Source: Tenebrio molitor (Eukaryota > Arthropoda > Insecta > Coleoptera > Tenebrionidae). From it: a stretch of DNA of 64,000 nt. Every line of letters begins with the position of its first letter. Position 1 is the stretch's first letter. The DNA is taken from NCBI RefSeq assembly GCF_963966145.1, contig NC_091054.1, positions 12,400,001-12,464,000 on the forward strand. Reading direction: 5' to 3'. The translations under genes and the position numbers were made by a program. The notes under the pieces are model-generated. The model did not search any database, was not told where the DNA came from, and saw only the letters and a program-made list of their open reading frames with translations. Below are positions 11,739 through 23,044 of the stretch, piece by piece.

Positions 11739-14395
11739 ATTATCGCTGTGATATCCTCTTATTATGTACTCTATTTCAGCCAATATACATATTATCCAAA
11801 ATATTACTACAGATAAAAAAAGAACTGGATCATGATGATTACGATGTTTTTGAAGATTACAAAAAATTACATAACAGACATAAAATCACTTGACATAAAA
11901 TTGGATTGCGCCAAATGGAAAAACTTGACGTAATAAAACATTTATCGACAAGAGGTCTAATAAAAACTGTGACATTCTGAAACTTGGACTTTACGTGCAA
12001 CAAGCTTGTGTACATTTTGCACGCTATTGTTACTTACTTAGAAAGCACATTTTTATATATTATAATAGTTCATGGTTCAGTTAACATCCTTGAGCCATAA
12101 CCGTTAGTAACTAATGCTAATAACAATAGCTGCGTTCCATAATTCCCAATGCCCCGAATAACGTCGAAAAACTTGTTTTCGCCGAACGCTGTGGGCTAAT
12201 CGAAGTTCGGTCTGATTAATATGCAAATAACTTTAAATTAAAAATTTGACTTTGTATCACTTATATTCTGCTGCAGTGAAATGCGTCGCTCGAGAAATAC
12301 ACTTCTGTCGAAGCCAATCGCATAAGTTCGCCTTGGTTTTATACAATCAATCACCCAACATTTATTATTTATGACCTCAGATTATAATTTCAAATAACCG
12401 ATATAGAGTCGCGGCCGGGTCAGGTCAGGTTTGCATTTGATGTAAACTGTTATTTATTATTGTTTTGTGACAATCTCATTACAATTGTAAAGCAGGAATT
12501 GAAATTTCAGACGAATCGAGCGGGCCCGGTTGTTTTCTTGTGTGTCAAGAACAGGAACACTGACCGATTTCCTTTTGAATAAATCTTGTAACTCAAAACC
12601 GGGGAGGAGTATTGCAGACGATTTTTTCCCTTGTTATTTTAGCTGTAGTGCGGTCGGAGGAAAGGGCGGTAGTTAGGTTCATAATAAATTATAAGGGTGG
12701 TCGACCGTTTCAAGGCGTTCCTTTGCTGTCACTTGGTCCCATGTGTTCCGAAATCTTTCAATAATGGGACGAGATGTCGACGCCGGAGCGAACCGTTTTT
12801 AAAGTAACGGCCGCACGCTCTCAAAAATTGAAATTTTCTTACATAAAATTTTAACGGGTTGCGAAGCTGCAGCATAAAACATTTGGGCTTAGGAGATTTC
12901 ACTTTCAATCGGGGATTAATCAATGAGGGTGACTTTTCAGAATCCGTTTCAGCCCTCCTGAATAAAATATAAGCCATTAAGAATTCTAACGTGAAGCCCG
13001 AAATATGAATTAACTCTGAAATCACGATCGAGCATATTGTTCGAGCATTTTTTAGAATCATCGAGAGGGAAACGTCAACTGGACGTTAATGGAATCCGAG
13101 TCTAGCCAGAATTCGCATATTTAATTTTGCTTATCTTACATTCCGAGGAGTTGCCGCTCCGGCTGCTTCAATATTCATCGGACTTCCTCCAGCTTCGAAT
13201 TATAAACACCGGGAAATATAAAGAAATCTCCGATTTAGTGAAAACGGTGGCCCTTTCCCCGTTTCAACCCTCAATACTTCTTTCAAATACTTAATGGCTT
13301 CGACTTGGTGAAGTTTTTGCATAATATTGAATTTCGACGGCGACAGAGGATGGATATTAATTAAATCACCATGCACCAACTTTTTCCAAAAACTTGCAAA
13401 TTGTAAACCGTTATAGTAATCAAACTTCTCGGTTCGTTATCTCCAGAGATAAAAAAATCTCTACTTGCAAAACGAGAGATCGTGCACGTTTACTCTTCAA
13501 GCCCAAATTAAACAAAACAAATTGATCTTGGAAGACTGAGATTTCCCGCTGCATTAAATATTACGTCGGAACACACAAATCTCAATAACTTCTAATGAGT
13601 TTCGGTAAAGGGGTTGGCGCAATATTTCATCAATTTCTTTCGAGACTATAAGCTGGGCCCAAATGAAACGACATAATGAAGTTTTTTATTAAATACGAAA
13701 TCGACAAAACCACACCGACAGTAAAATTACAATCGAATAAAACAATCGCAATTGACGTGTTATCGGTGCGCCATATGACGAAAAAATGACGTTGGTGCAT
13801 TATCTTTATTAATGCATCAGTACGTTTAGTTTTAGATTTTATTTGTCCAAAATAAAAAATTTCGCTTTCTGGTCCGACACAATCTGTGTGCAATATTGAC
13901 ATAACATTTTCGTCACCTTTTCACATCTCTAAAACAGAATGATGTCATCGTCACATTCGCACCACTTGACACCGATAATTTCTAAAAGTCAAGTTTGGGT
14001 TACCAACCATATATCACAAAAAAAAAACGGACAAAACGTCAAAAATTGGGGTGATAAGTTTTGACACATGGACCTCATGCATGGTAACAATAGTGACGAA
14101 GGCTTCTGTCCAAGTACTGTTATTATTACTGTCATCGCAGCCTTGGAGTCTAGCCTTTGAACTGTACGTTAGTGTTGAAAAAATGATGGCACGGAAGACA
14201 TCTAGGTCTGTATACTCGTATTTCAGTGGCCATTATCTAGCTCAACACCTTGCAAGTGTTTGTTTATAATGCATGCCTCGATTAACTTGCGCAAGTACCT
14301 CCGGCCGTAAAAACCAGCCAATACATCAGTGACATTTAATGCATTTTATCAGCAGTGTTTCGGTATAAAAGTGAACGCATCAGTGGACAATGTAC
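11739..14395. other. Dok7 intron 1, right part
   Basis: No supported gene. From 12.4 to 13.6 kb the sequence is GC-richer and repeat-free, so it is the likeliest place for intronic regulatory DNA. Minus-strand frames at 12729-13061 and 13630-13902 lack start context and splice signals. Confidence 0.4.
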
Positions 14396-14452
14396 CTTTT
14401 TGCCGTCCCTAAATTTGACTGTTCCCTCGATAATGCAACTGTTATCAACCAT
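14396..14452 (-). CDS. Dok7: Dok-7-like adaptor, first coding exon (start of PH domain)
   Basis: Reading the minus strand from an ATG at 14452, the exon encodes 19 residues, MVDNSCIIEGTVKFRDGKK, and ends at a donor (AAAAG then GTACAT). The start has a favourable context, with A at -3 and G at +4. The motif EG-VK-RDGKK is the beginning of the PH domain of Dok-7, a cytoplasmic adaptor that in vertebrates binds and activates the muscle kinase MuSK at the neuromuscular junction through its PH and PTB domains. The next coding exon is at 7571-7616, across a 6.8-kb intron, and joins in phase 0 with WKSRW. Identification rests on this joined peptide matching the Dok-7 N-terminus closely, and no other family I know has it. 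The 5' untranslated region and promoter should lie above 14452 but I cannot mark them. The insect function is inferred from the family. Confidence 0.87.
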
Positions 14453-15019
14453 GATGGGTAAAATTGGTAGTTGAATAAATCACATGGTACGCACACTGGC
14501 CACTCAATCACATTATGTACACCTGATAAAACAGCGAACTGACCGCACTGTTAGTGAGAGTTCGGAGATCGTACCATCATCCACTTCGGACAATTCGACA
14601 ACAACCTCCACTGTACAAATTCCGTGCGCAACTGAACGATAACGTTATTCCGTGCGCCTGTCGGACGAACATTTACGATATCTTTCGGCACGTCTACGAA
14701 GAGCACAGAATTTTACCTATGCTGTTCGTGTTTTATGTCTGGGAATAACACCTTGCTAATAGCGCCGGTCAACGTTCACTGTCGACGCGGCGAAATAACG
14801 AGAGCACTTTTACACGGCCATCATAAAACAAAATTCATATCCGTCAAAGTACGTGGGTGTAGATTAAAGGAATTTCAGGTGAAGCAGGATTTGTAGCCAG
14901 GTGTTCGTGAATAAAATGCGCGAGTAATTCGCTATTTTTAGCGATCTACTAAAGCTACTGTGAATGCAAGCTTTCACTTTGTTTTCAAGAATATTGGACA
15001 AAATGTAATTGGAGTAAAA
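14453..15019. other. Upstream flank of Dok7
   Basis: This is 5' to the Dok7 start on its strand, so it should hold or lie near the 5' untranslated region. Several short plus-strand frames here read plausibly but overlap one another, and I do not accept them. Confidence 0.35.
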
Positions 15020-15713
15020 TTGTAAAAGTCTCATTGAATAAAATCAGCAGGTCTGATTTCAATGAATCTTGAGCAATGAATACAAAATAAACAACGACGG
15101 TATGGTTAGTAATTCCAGAAAGCGAACAGACGCTTACAGTCTTCATAGACATCAATTCCCGCCATAATCTGTACGACAAAATTGACAGAGTAGAGTTTTT
15201 TAAAGAATCGTACAATAGTCATGTGAACTGACAATAACAAAATGTAAAAAAAGAGCGAGTTTTTTTTAGAGTACGTATTAGATTTATTGCACGCAAACCT
15301 GTCTTTAGTTAAAAATAATTCTGCTATCACGATTTTGTTAAAAAATGATTTCAACTTCTTTGAATCCGGAGCTAAAATGAACAGAAGACAATGTCCATAA
15401 ATCTGGACGAGGTGTTATTGTAAACTACATATTGCCAGTTGTGGATGGATACAATTTGAATAAATTCAGTGGTTTTCTCCGCACTCCAGTAAAAGAATTG
15501 AGGGTGACACACAATCAAATGTCATGGATAAATCTAATAGTAAAAGCGAAAAGTATGTCCGCTTTCGAAGTTTTCGATAACAAAATTTGTAAGTTCTTGA
15601 ATAACGTGACTTGTGACTTAGTCTGCATGAAGAGCAAATTGATTGATATAAGGCTGGGCATGTCCGTCTCAACCACAAGCGGTAATTCCACGATTTACGA
15701 GAAGTATAATTGA
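15020..15713 (+). pseudogene. Leucine-rich-repeat-like coding remnant
   Basis: Across about 700 bp the plus strand keeps protein-like sequence in successive frames: a 39-residue piece ending at about 15210 (NSRHNLYDKIDRVEF), a piece at 15270-15397 (EYVLDLLHANLSLVKNN), and a 93-codon stretch at 15432-15713. The last contains VKELRVTHNQMSWI and, 22 residues on, MSAFEVFDNKICKF, fitting the LRR pattern LxxLxLxxNxL with the usual period. Stops and frame changes separate the pieces and there is no convincing start or splice site, so I read it as a decayed gene. It could also be several small exons whose junctions I cannot see. Confidence 0.3.
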
Positions 15714-16008
15714 AGGAAGACGATAGTTGTGGAGATAAATAAAACACAATTTCTTGTATGCTGCAACATACCCAGAGTGCCAGAGTTAGTGGAAAACAGC
15801 TGAGCAAAATTTTTTTAAATGTTACAAAATGCGTAGGTAGGAAGCGTTTCAACTCAACGCTGAGTTTAAAGTGTATTGGATTCCAAGATAAAAAATATCT
15901 TTGTTGTTTAGACACAATAAAATATCTCTTTCTACGTCTCATAACGTTACTTTATTTTTTTATGTGGAAATTTATTAAAATCATTTTGCAATAATTATTT
16001 ACGCAACA

Positions 16009-16063
16009 TGTGTATAAAGCATTTCACTTTATTTCTCACGCGTAAAAAAGTGCTTATACACAA
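16009..16063. repeat. Short palindrome
   Basis: TGTGTATAAAGCATTTCACTTT pairs with AAAAAGTGCTTATACACA across a loop containing CTCACGCG. It is a small hairpin of unknown origin, possibly a MITE remnant. Confidence 0.4.
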
Positions 16064-16115
16064 ATTGCAGACATAATTTTTTGTAGCACTATGGTCTATA
16101 AAATAAAATCATTAC

Positions 16116-16260
16116 AAAAAATAGTTATTTATGATGTGAGTGTTAAAAGTGAGATTTTATTTTGTAAGTGGGGTAGATTGGGAAACGAGCGCAGCGAGTT
16201 GACCAACCCCACGAACAAAATAAAATCACTTTTAACACGTCCATCATACATCTATTTTTT
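16116..16260. mobile_element. Foldback element with GAGCGCAGCGAG loop
   Basis: Arms of about 45 bp (GTGTTAAAAGTGAGATTTTA and its near complement TAAAATCACTTTTAACACG, extending outward to AAAAAATAG and CTATTTTTT) enclose a loop with GTGGGG-GAAACGAGCGCAGCGAG-CCCCAC. This is a hairpin MITE. The GTGTTAAAA motif recurs at about 16532 near a small reading frame. Confidence 0.65.
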
Positions 16261-16438
16261 ATACAACTGGTTTCCATTGCATTAAAAAACGCAGTCGTAT
16301 TTTTGATGTTTATTTTAATTTCTGTGGCAAAAATCAGGTAGCCAGTCTTGTATTGACATTTGTTTATTAGAAACGTCAAAAAACTTTTCATTACGTTTTG
16401 TAAAACACTTTCAATTCCACATTATTGCATTCGTAAAC

Positions 16439-16627
16439 ATGGAATGCAAAGAAAACGACGTTAACGATGCCGATATTGACGACAGATTTCCCGCAGATAT
16501 AGAAAAAGTTTTTTTTTTTACTAGTGTTAAAAATACTTTTAACACGGTAAATTATAAAGAGCAATTTTTAATCAAAGTAGCTTCCACTAAAAACGTCACT
16601 TTTAATGTCAGTTGTATAAAAAAATAA
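16439..16627 (+). CDS. Small reading frame of unknown function (62 aa)
   Basis: It begins AAACATGG, an excellent insect start context. The acidic N-terminus MECKENDVNDADIDD is followed by RFPADIEKV and a basic C-terminal part ending SCIKK. It is short, AT-rich towards the end, and sits beside a foldback element, so it may be the first piece of a broken transposon protein rather than a gene. No family is recognised. Confidence 0.22.
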   Translation: MECKENDVNDADIDDRFPADIEKVFFFTSVKNTFNTVNYKEQFLIKVASTKNVTFNVSCIKK

Positions 16628-18014
16628 TTAAGAAAACTTCAAAATATAAATTAGATTAATTTCCTACTGCCATTGTGAGTGATGGTGTATCATTGCCAAA
16701 TATTTTATCAGAAATTCATTTTGGATGTATTTTCTTTATTTCTATACCAAATGAAGTAAAATTTAGTAATGTGTAAGTCTTCTAAAGTGTGAAATAAAGT
16801 TCCCCAAAATGTAAAATAAAGTTGTACTTTACTTCACTTGTGCAAAAAAGCCCACTTTAGGCGTATGATATTGATTTACAAAAAATATGTATATTCTTTT
16901 TTAATAATGGTGCAAAGCAACATTTTTCTGTTATTTGATATTCCTAAAATATTTTTCCTTTTACTATTCACGAATAATTTTTTGTATTATATGAGACAAA
17001 TTTTATATTGTAATGAAACAGTTAGATATTAATTGTGGGAAAAAATTAAACACAGATCTTTGCTTATCAGTTACTTGCGAATATACATACTATGTATACG
17101 AAAAATATTTTACAATATTTTCCGACTGGATTATCTAGTAAAGAAGAGTGAATGTAAGTAGTAAGCACATCAACAACAAGTATTTTAAATAACGTTTTTC
17201 TAATTTGCTGTTTTAACAAAGCCATTAACGCATTCATTTTGAATGCTTTAATAACCCATTAACACACATTGCCGGTAGCAAATTTACTGTAGTATTCTCT
17301 GCTATTTGCCGCATTTCTGAATAATTCATCTTTAATTGCAATTTTACTTGCGAAAAAAGACAATTATGTTTAGTCTATTCAAATTATTATTATTATTACC
17401 GGAAATTTTTGTATTGTAAAACAAAAATGTTATGTACAGGGTGAGCGAAACTCGATGTCTCAGCTCTCTTCATCGAATTTTTTTTTTCTAGAAACATACC
17501 TATATTTTGGAATACGTATTTAAAAAGAGCTAATGTTTCTGAACAAATTTTGTAAAGAAAAAAATTTGCTATCTTTTTCCGTTAAAAAATTATAAGCAAA
17601 TTTGCAAACATCAAAAATTCGCAATCGTCACGATTTAAACAAGATAGCAAATTTTTTTGTCACAAAATTCCCTAAATTACCAAAATTGCAAAGAATAGCA
17701 TAAAAAACTATTTTTATAAAACTTAAGAGCACTCGTCATTTACAGGCACTCCTGACTCGTGTCTTAATATTGAATTTTATAAAACTCATGTTTTAATATA
17801 TGTATGTACTATTAACTACCTAATAAGGTGTAACGGATTCAGAGAAAATATGAGTTTGCAGAATGGCATTTAAGATTAGATTATCTATTCTTAAATGTGA
17901 TGAGTAAGTTTATTTTCTCAACGTTTGGAATTTATTAAATTCATCTGGCAAAACATTTGATGTGTGATGATAAACTATTTTCTTCCGCGTGTACTATTTT
18001 CCAATAATTCTATA
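16628..18014. other. Very AT-rich stretch
   Basis: No gene seen. A lone TACAGGGTGAGCG terminus at 17435 has no inverted partner nearby and is probably a broken end of a TACAGGG-type element. Confidence 0.4.
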
Positions 18015-18455
18015 TACAGGGTGTTTCTGAAATACGTGTGTTAATTTTAACCAGTGGAAGAACGCGCCAAATCATGGAACTTTTCTCTATAACATTTTTA
18101 CGAAAAAGCAATACAAATTGATTTAAAATTTGGAATAAATTAACCATCACAGTGCATACCCGCCTATGGGTAAGGGCGAAAATTTTCTGTTTTGATAGAA
18201 ACAGAGCTTTGTTAAAAAGTTCCATTGTTATAGAAAAAAATAAATAAAAACAAATAATCAAAATTTAGATTCTCATGGTTACAAAAAATAGAAACTAGTT
18301 AATCACACAAAACGACTCTTTTGGTAAAAATTGTGGGGCAAAAAATCTTGGAATACTTTTACGAATTTTACAAAATGTTATAGAGAAAAGTTTCATAAAT
18401 TGGCGAGTTCATTCACTGGATAAAATTAACACACGTATTTCAGAAACATCCTGTA
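18015..18455. mobile_element. TACAGGGTG-ended element, subfamily C-I, copy 1
   Basis: The left end TACAGGGTGTTTCTGAAATA is matched by the complement of the right end TATTTCAGAAACATCCTGTA. The arms stay complementary for about 90 bp, through the TGGAACTTTTCTCTATAACA block. It is about 440 bp and non-coding. The same terminus and arm start are found at 46436-46908. TA at both ends suggests TA-targeted insertion. Confidence 0.8.
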
Positions 18456-19030
18456 TTGTGAGACAGGTTTTCTTTTTAGAAGTTAATCATGCTTTCTTGT
18501 GACCAGGAAATTGTAACGTTATATAACATTTTTGCATCTCTGAGTATTCCTGTAAATATTTATCAATAGGTATCCATTAGAATAACTGTGTTTAATTCAT
18601 CTTGAAAAAAAATAAACATTTATCGTGTGTGGAAACAACTTAATTAAGACTAATTATAGAGAACTTATTTTATCTTATCTAAATAGTTTATTATCCAGAT
18701 TATTATTAAAAAGACTACAAGGAAGAACAAACAGGTAGGTACTACATACATGTATTATTACTACACCAAATAATCTAAATATGTAAATAATTTTGTTAAT
18801 TATTTTTAAAATAAATACGAAAAAGAAAATAAGCACAATTACTTTTGTTTAAAGAGGATAATGCGCCTGATACATTTAAATGGAACAAAATTCGCGGCCA
18901 AGAAGAATTTTTTGTGATTAAAAAATTTCTCTATGTGAAAATGATTGTTTTGCACATTTTTTTAAATTTCTCGGAAGCTTTATCGATACACGTGAGAGCA
19001 ACATACAATACATATCACATGGACAAGGTG
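18456..19030. other. AT-rich stretch
   Basis: No gene or repeat supported. A 77-codon frame at 18845-19078 is AT-driven and runs into a repeat. Confidence 0.35.
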
Positions 19031-19138
19031 ATCAAGAGTGCTATCTCATCTTTTGTTTTATCGAAACTTCTGTCTTAGCTTGATCGTACACATATGTATA
19101 CTTGCTATACACAGTCGTGTTATTGGTTGCCTACCTCT
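19031..19138 (+). repeat. Interspersed repeat family E, copy 1
   Basis: ATCAAGAGTGCTATCTCAT through CTTGCTATACACAGTCGTG to GGTTGCCTACC matches, inverted, the segment at 62464-62578. The copies share most bases over about 110 bp. The class is unknown. Confidence 0.65.
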
Positions 19139-19176
19139 AGAAAAATCTAGTAAAAATTACAGGAAACGTCCGTAAA

Positions 19177-19273
19177 CAACGTTGCTTTAAAAGTGAGGTT
19201 TCTTTGACATTTCACCGAAAAATCTGCTTACCAGTGGAGTCGCGTTTGGCAATAAAGCTGGTAAATTACCCAT
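19177..19273 (+). repeat. Interspersed repeat family F, copy 1
   Basis: CAACGTTG, TTTCTTTGACATTTC, GCTTACCAGTGG-GTCGCG and GTTTGGCAATA-GCTGG-AAATTACCCAT are shared in the same orientation with 40122-40207. The class is unknown. It starts 38 bp after repeat E. Confidence 0.6.
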
Positions 19274-19377
19274 GTTGCTGTTGTTTGTTTTATAAATTTT
19301 CTTAATTATCAGATACATAATAATAATAAAATGCACAATTATAATTCTAACGTCTAAAATTCATGAGGTATGATTTA

Positions 19378-19575
19378 TTATAAATTGGAGTTTGAGGCCA
19401 CACATTTTCTACGCCCATGCATTGAACAAGCGTTCAAATTTGCATAGAATTCTGCTACGACATGATTGATAATTTGCAACGCCTGCTCTGATTTGTTTTC
19501 TTTTTGATCACTTTGTACTATGCCAAGTAATCTAAGAAGATAAAAAAGAAAGATTAAGACCAGCGCTAACAACAT
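19378..19575 (-). CDS. Small secreted-like reading frame (65 aa)
   Basis: The minus strand has an ATG at 19575 in the good insect context CAAAATG. The N-terminus MLLALVLIFLFYLLRLLG is a strongly hydrophobic segment that would act as a signal peptide or membrane anchor. The remainder (HVVAEFYANLNACSMHGRRKC) has two cysteines and a basic patch. Nothing else supports it: no splice sites, no poly(A) signal, no recognised family. It could be a small peptide gene, a first exon, or chance. Confidence 0.18.
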   Translation of the reverse strand: MLLALVLIFLFYLLRLLGIVQSDQKENKSEQALQIINHVVAEFYANLNACSMHGRRKCVASNSNL

Positions 19576-20028
19576 TTTGATCTCTCACAGGGGTCAGTAA
19601 GTCTATCTATTTGAGGAATCTTCCTTTACAGTTTGTGTCAAAGTCGCAAGCTGTACAGCTTTTAATAGGGAAAATTCCAAAACAAATAAAGTTGGAGCAA
19701 CATACATATTTTTATAATAATTTTCCTAATAAAAATAATTCGACTTTACTATTTATGTCCGCCAATAGAAATGTATCATGAAATTGCAAGCTGTGTTGAT
19801 TTTGCGTATAAATTACAAAAAAAATCAGTTTTAATTTATGATATAAATGTATTCAATAATAAATAGAACTATCTGGACTGAAATAATATATTATAAGTGG
19901 ACACAGCATCGAGGCCGGATTTGATTTATTTTAGGGATATGTATTTCTAACAAATAATGATAATGGTTTTGAAACCACAATGTTTTTTACTACTTTTACT
20001 ACTTATATCATTTATTTTACTTTTACAG
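19576..20028. other. AT-rich stretch
   Basis: No gene or repeat seen. It ends with a strong pyrimidine tract leading into the candidate exon at 20029. Confidence 0.35.
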
Positions 20029-20130
20029 ACAATACTGAAATCAAGTGATGAAGATGTGTTGATGTTAAAACGGGAAGAGATTTCCTCCAGCGGTTACAGT
20101 TTGTCAAAGATCTTATTGTTAGAATCTTAA
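20029..20130 (+). CDS. Candidate terminal exon of an unknown gene
   Basis: A textbook acceptor (TTTATTTTACTTTTACAG) is followed by 33 sense codons and a TAA. The peptide begins TILKSSDEDVLMLKREE and ends SKILLLES. The composition, acidic then basic with a leucine run, is protein-like. No upstream exon was identified, so frame and gene are unknown. Possible poly(A) signals (AATAAA) occur at about 20590 and 20755. Support is the splice site plus peptide quality only. Confidence 0.28.
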   Translation, partial: TILKSSDEDVLMLKREEISSSGYSLSKILLLES

Positions 20131-21860
20131 AATAACGCTAATAAGGCAGAAAAAGCGATGACGAAGGTGTCTGAGGCAAGCATCCCCATTGCTGCACATT
20201 TGTGCAAATGAAAAGAGGCAGCCAATTGCAACGCGTATCATTTTTATATTTCTGTTGGCTGGATTTTATAATGGCGCTTTTAAATTAATTAAACAGAAGC
20301 TTTCGTCGGATTTAATGGATGGCAGTAGTATTTTCGCGTTGATTTAATCTCACAGTAAGCTCCCAAATCTCTATGATGGTTACATGTATTTCAAATTTTT
20401 CTAATTAAAAAGCAATTTCTTTTGTTATACGGAAAAGCAAACCCAGAAGTGTCTAAAAAAACTGACATGAACCCCCTTACGTGAGCTACGTGGGCTCCCA
20501 GCTTATCATGGCAGGTGTTTAGTCGTGATGAGTTCCTGGAAAGGTTGTTTCAGTTAGATATCGTTGACGATAGTGCAGTGCAAATAATGGCAATAAATGA
20601 TAAATATTTAGGACGCACGATAAGAGTCGGTTTTTCAAACAGGCAAACTCGGCAAATTTATTGCCATATGGCGAGTCCACAAATTGAAAATTAAGACTGG
20701 AGCTTTAGTTTATGTTTTAAACCTGTGGGCAAAACTTTGGTCAATTTATCAATAAAATAATAGAATTTACAAAAAATCTACATTGTGATGTGAGCGAACA
20801 TAACGTCACAATAAAATAAATTATTTGACATTTGCTCGACCCAGCTGCACAATGAATAAAAGCAACCTGCAGCAGAGAAAACTGCTTTATTTTCAGCAGG
20901 ATGCAGGCTAGATTGGTAGTTGCCCAGTTTTATCGTTGCTGACTGGTTCCTCGTGGATATAATGAATTAAATTCTGAAAAAAACCAATAAAAAGCTCCAC
21001 CAAACTTTTTACAAACAATAAAATAACGACGCTTTTCAAATGTGAGAAAATTGCACCGTAGATCAATAAATGCCAGCTCCCGCGATCACATTAACCTACA
21101 ATTCGCATAAATTCACCGTTAAGCCACAATTATCACAAATTAATTTACATATTTTTTCTGCTAATTAACTGAATGGAAGCCGATTAATTAAATTAAGTGG
21201 CCGGAGGCAATTTATTCAACGCCGTTTTCATACCCGATTAATAACAAATAAGGAGCATTATCTCTTGGCGACGTAAATCATTGTCGTTTTCTTAGAAGAG
21301 GAAAAAATAATAAAGAAGTCGATTGTAATGGTACCTTTGAGGGTAAACCAATAACCCAATATATTTTTATCTTGCTAATCCGAGATCTACCGATCAAATA
21401 AAACGTCAAATCGTTCCCTAAGGAACCAAAAATGGGGCATAATAAATTTAATATAAGGTTGAAGCATCATCGTAAGATTTTCTCCTTTCTAGCCACATCG
21501 CATTCTAAATTGTATTCGGGCGGGAAGTGTTGCTGCTGCACACATTCAAATAAGTAAGTCCTCAGTGTAATATGTTTTTTAATGACAATTTGTATTTTTA
21601 AATTATAATTTTGTTGTCAATTAAATTTTATTAAATCATATTTCACACAAAAACCCTAGTTTTGTTAAAGAAATAGTTCCACACGAATTCAACTGGATTC
21701 AGGTCTGTACATGGATCAAACATTTAACCACAGTGTTGACCGAAGATTACTACTTTTATTAATGTACAATCTTACTGTGTACGTTTTTAATAAAAGCAAA
21801 TTTATGTCTCGTTATTATCTCAAAATTCAGTACAAGTTTCCTTCCATAAAATTATGTGCA
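20131..21860. other. Non-coding stretch
   Basis: No gene seen. Moderately AT-rich and apparently single-copy. A 92-codon frame at 21711-21989 runs into the foldback element and is not accepted. Confidence 0.35.
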
Positions 21861-22741
21861 TACAGTGTGGAAACTACTTATGGAATAAATTCAGTAATTT
21901 CAAAACTAATGACTCTTGTTGAAAACGCTGAAACAGGTCAATTTTTTTTTCTTATAGTGCTTATTTTAAGTTGCTTCATTTGTTCATGACGTCATTCATT
22001 TTTGAGCTATGACGTCATCATCAATTTTTTGAAATGACAACCCCCACTTTTTTCTTCCCTTTCTGATAGCCCTTCTTACTAGCTAAACAACGAATGAAAA
22101 ACATTGGTACCTTACATAATAATTTTTTTGAGAAAATGACAAATTTTATTTAAAAAATTTAATTTAATTTTTAACGTAAAAATTCTTTTGTATGGGTTTA
22201 TTTAAAATAGAAGATTTATTTTAATAGACCAAACAATTTAGAAGATTTAAGGCAGAGAATTCGCGCTGAAATGGAGCAAATAAGCCCTGACATTATTGAG
22301 CGCTGTGTACAAAGTGTCGGTGGGTGCCAATTGGTTGGCGGGGGACAATTCCAACATTCACATTAAATTTTATTGTTAATCTTAGATGTCTGTTTGTTAT
22401 TGTTTGAGCTCAATTAAAATTTTTACATTAAGAATTAAATAAAATTTTTGAAGTAAAATTTGTCATTTTCTCAAAAAAATTGTCATGTAAAGTACCAATT
22501 TTTTTTATTCAACGTTTAGGTAGTGGGAAGATCTATCAGAGAGAGAAGAAAAAAGTTGGGGTTGTCATTTAAAAAAATTGATGATGACGTCATAGCTCAA
22601 ATATGAATAACGTCATGAACAAATGAAGCAACTTAAAATAAGCATTATGAGAAATAAAAATTGAGTTTTTTCAGCGTTTTTGACAAATGTGATTAGTTTT
22701 GAAATTACTGAATTTATTCCATAAGTAGTTTCCACACTGTA
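21861..22741. mobile_element. 881-bp foldback transposon with transposase tail
   Basis: The ends are TACAGTGTGGAAACTACTTA and its exact complement at 22741. Inverted arms of about 300 bp run inward with good complementarity. TA at each end fits a Tc1/mariner-type insertion. The loop (about 22170-22430) keeps the last 51 codons of a transposase. It is best read as a non-autonomous internal-deletion product whose arms have become long inverted repeats. Confidence 0.8.
22211..22366 (+). pseudogene. Transposase C-terminal fragment
   Basis: An open 51-codon tail ends in TAA and contains RPNNLEDLRQRIRAEM, ISPDIIERC and GGGQFQHSH. This pattern (L-RI--E---I-P, then a G-FxH end) is typical of the last segment of DDE transposases common in arthropod Tc1/IS630-like elements. 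The catalytic domain is absent. It lies in the loop of the 21861-22741 foldback. Confidence 0.6.
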
Positions 22742-22916
22742 TAACAAATCACACATCAAAAACAATTTAAATACAAAAAATCGGAAGTAAAATCCACTTA
22801 ATAAATTTACTAATTTCTCTAAAACTTTTTAATGAGTTTGAGAAGACAATAAATTATCAGCTTAGCTACTCTTCATTTCATTTAAATTTATTCCAAAATG
22901 TAACACCTAAATTAGT

Positions 22917-23044
22917 TAATGAACATGCACTACGTTCATAGGCAAGGAATTTCCCGGCAAGGGAGATAATTCTGTGAACAAAGATATCCATACAAAGCCA
23001 CCCTTTAGCTGAATCTTCACATTAATAGATCAAATTCAGTGAGA
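22917..23044 (+). repeat. Interspersed repeat family G, copy 1
   Basis: Shares GAACATGCACT, CCGGCAAGGGA-AT, TTCTGTGAACAAAG-TATC and ATACAAAGCCACCCTT with a direct copy 540 bp downstream and, more weakly, with an inverted copy at 30185. Confidence 0.6.

Noticed and set aside
14484..14912. Plus-strand short frames opposite the Dok7 upstream region, some ATG-initiated (for example one starting MVRTLATQSHYV)
   Set aside because: They overlap in different frames, lack shared family features and lie opposite the Dok7 5' flank, so chance frames in GC-richer DNA are likelier.
15466..15942. 158-codon minus-strand frame
   Set aside because: It is the opposite strand of the LRR-like remnant, rich in Arg, Ser and Leu, and has no ATG start.
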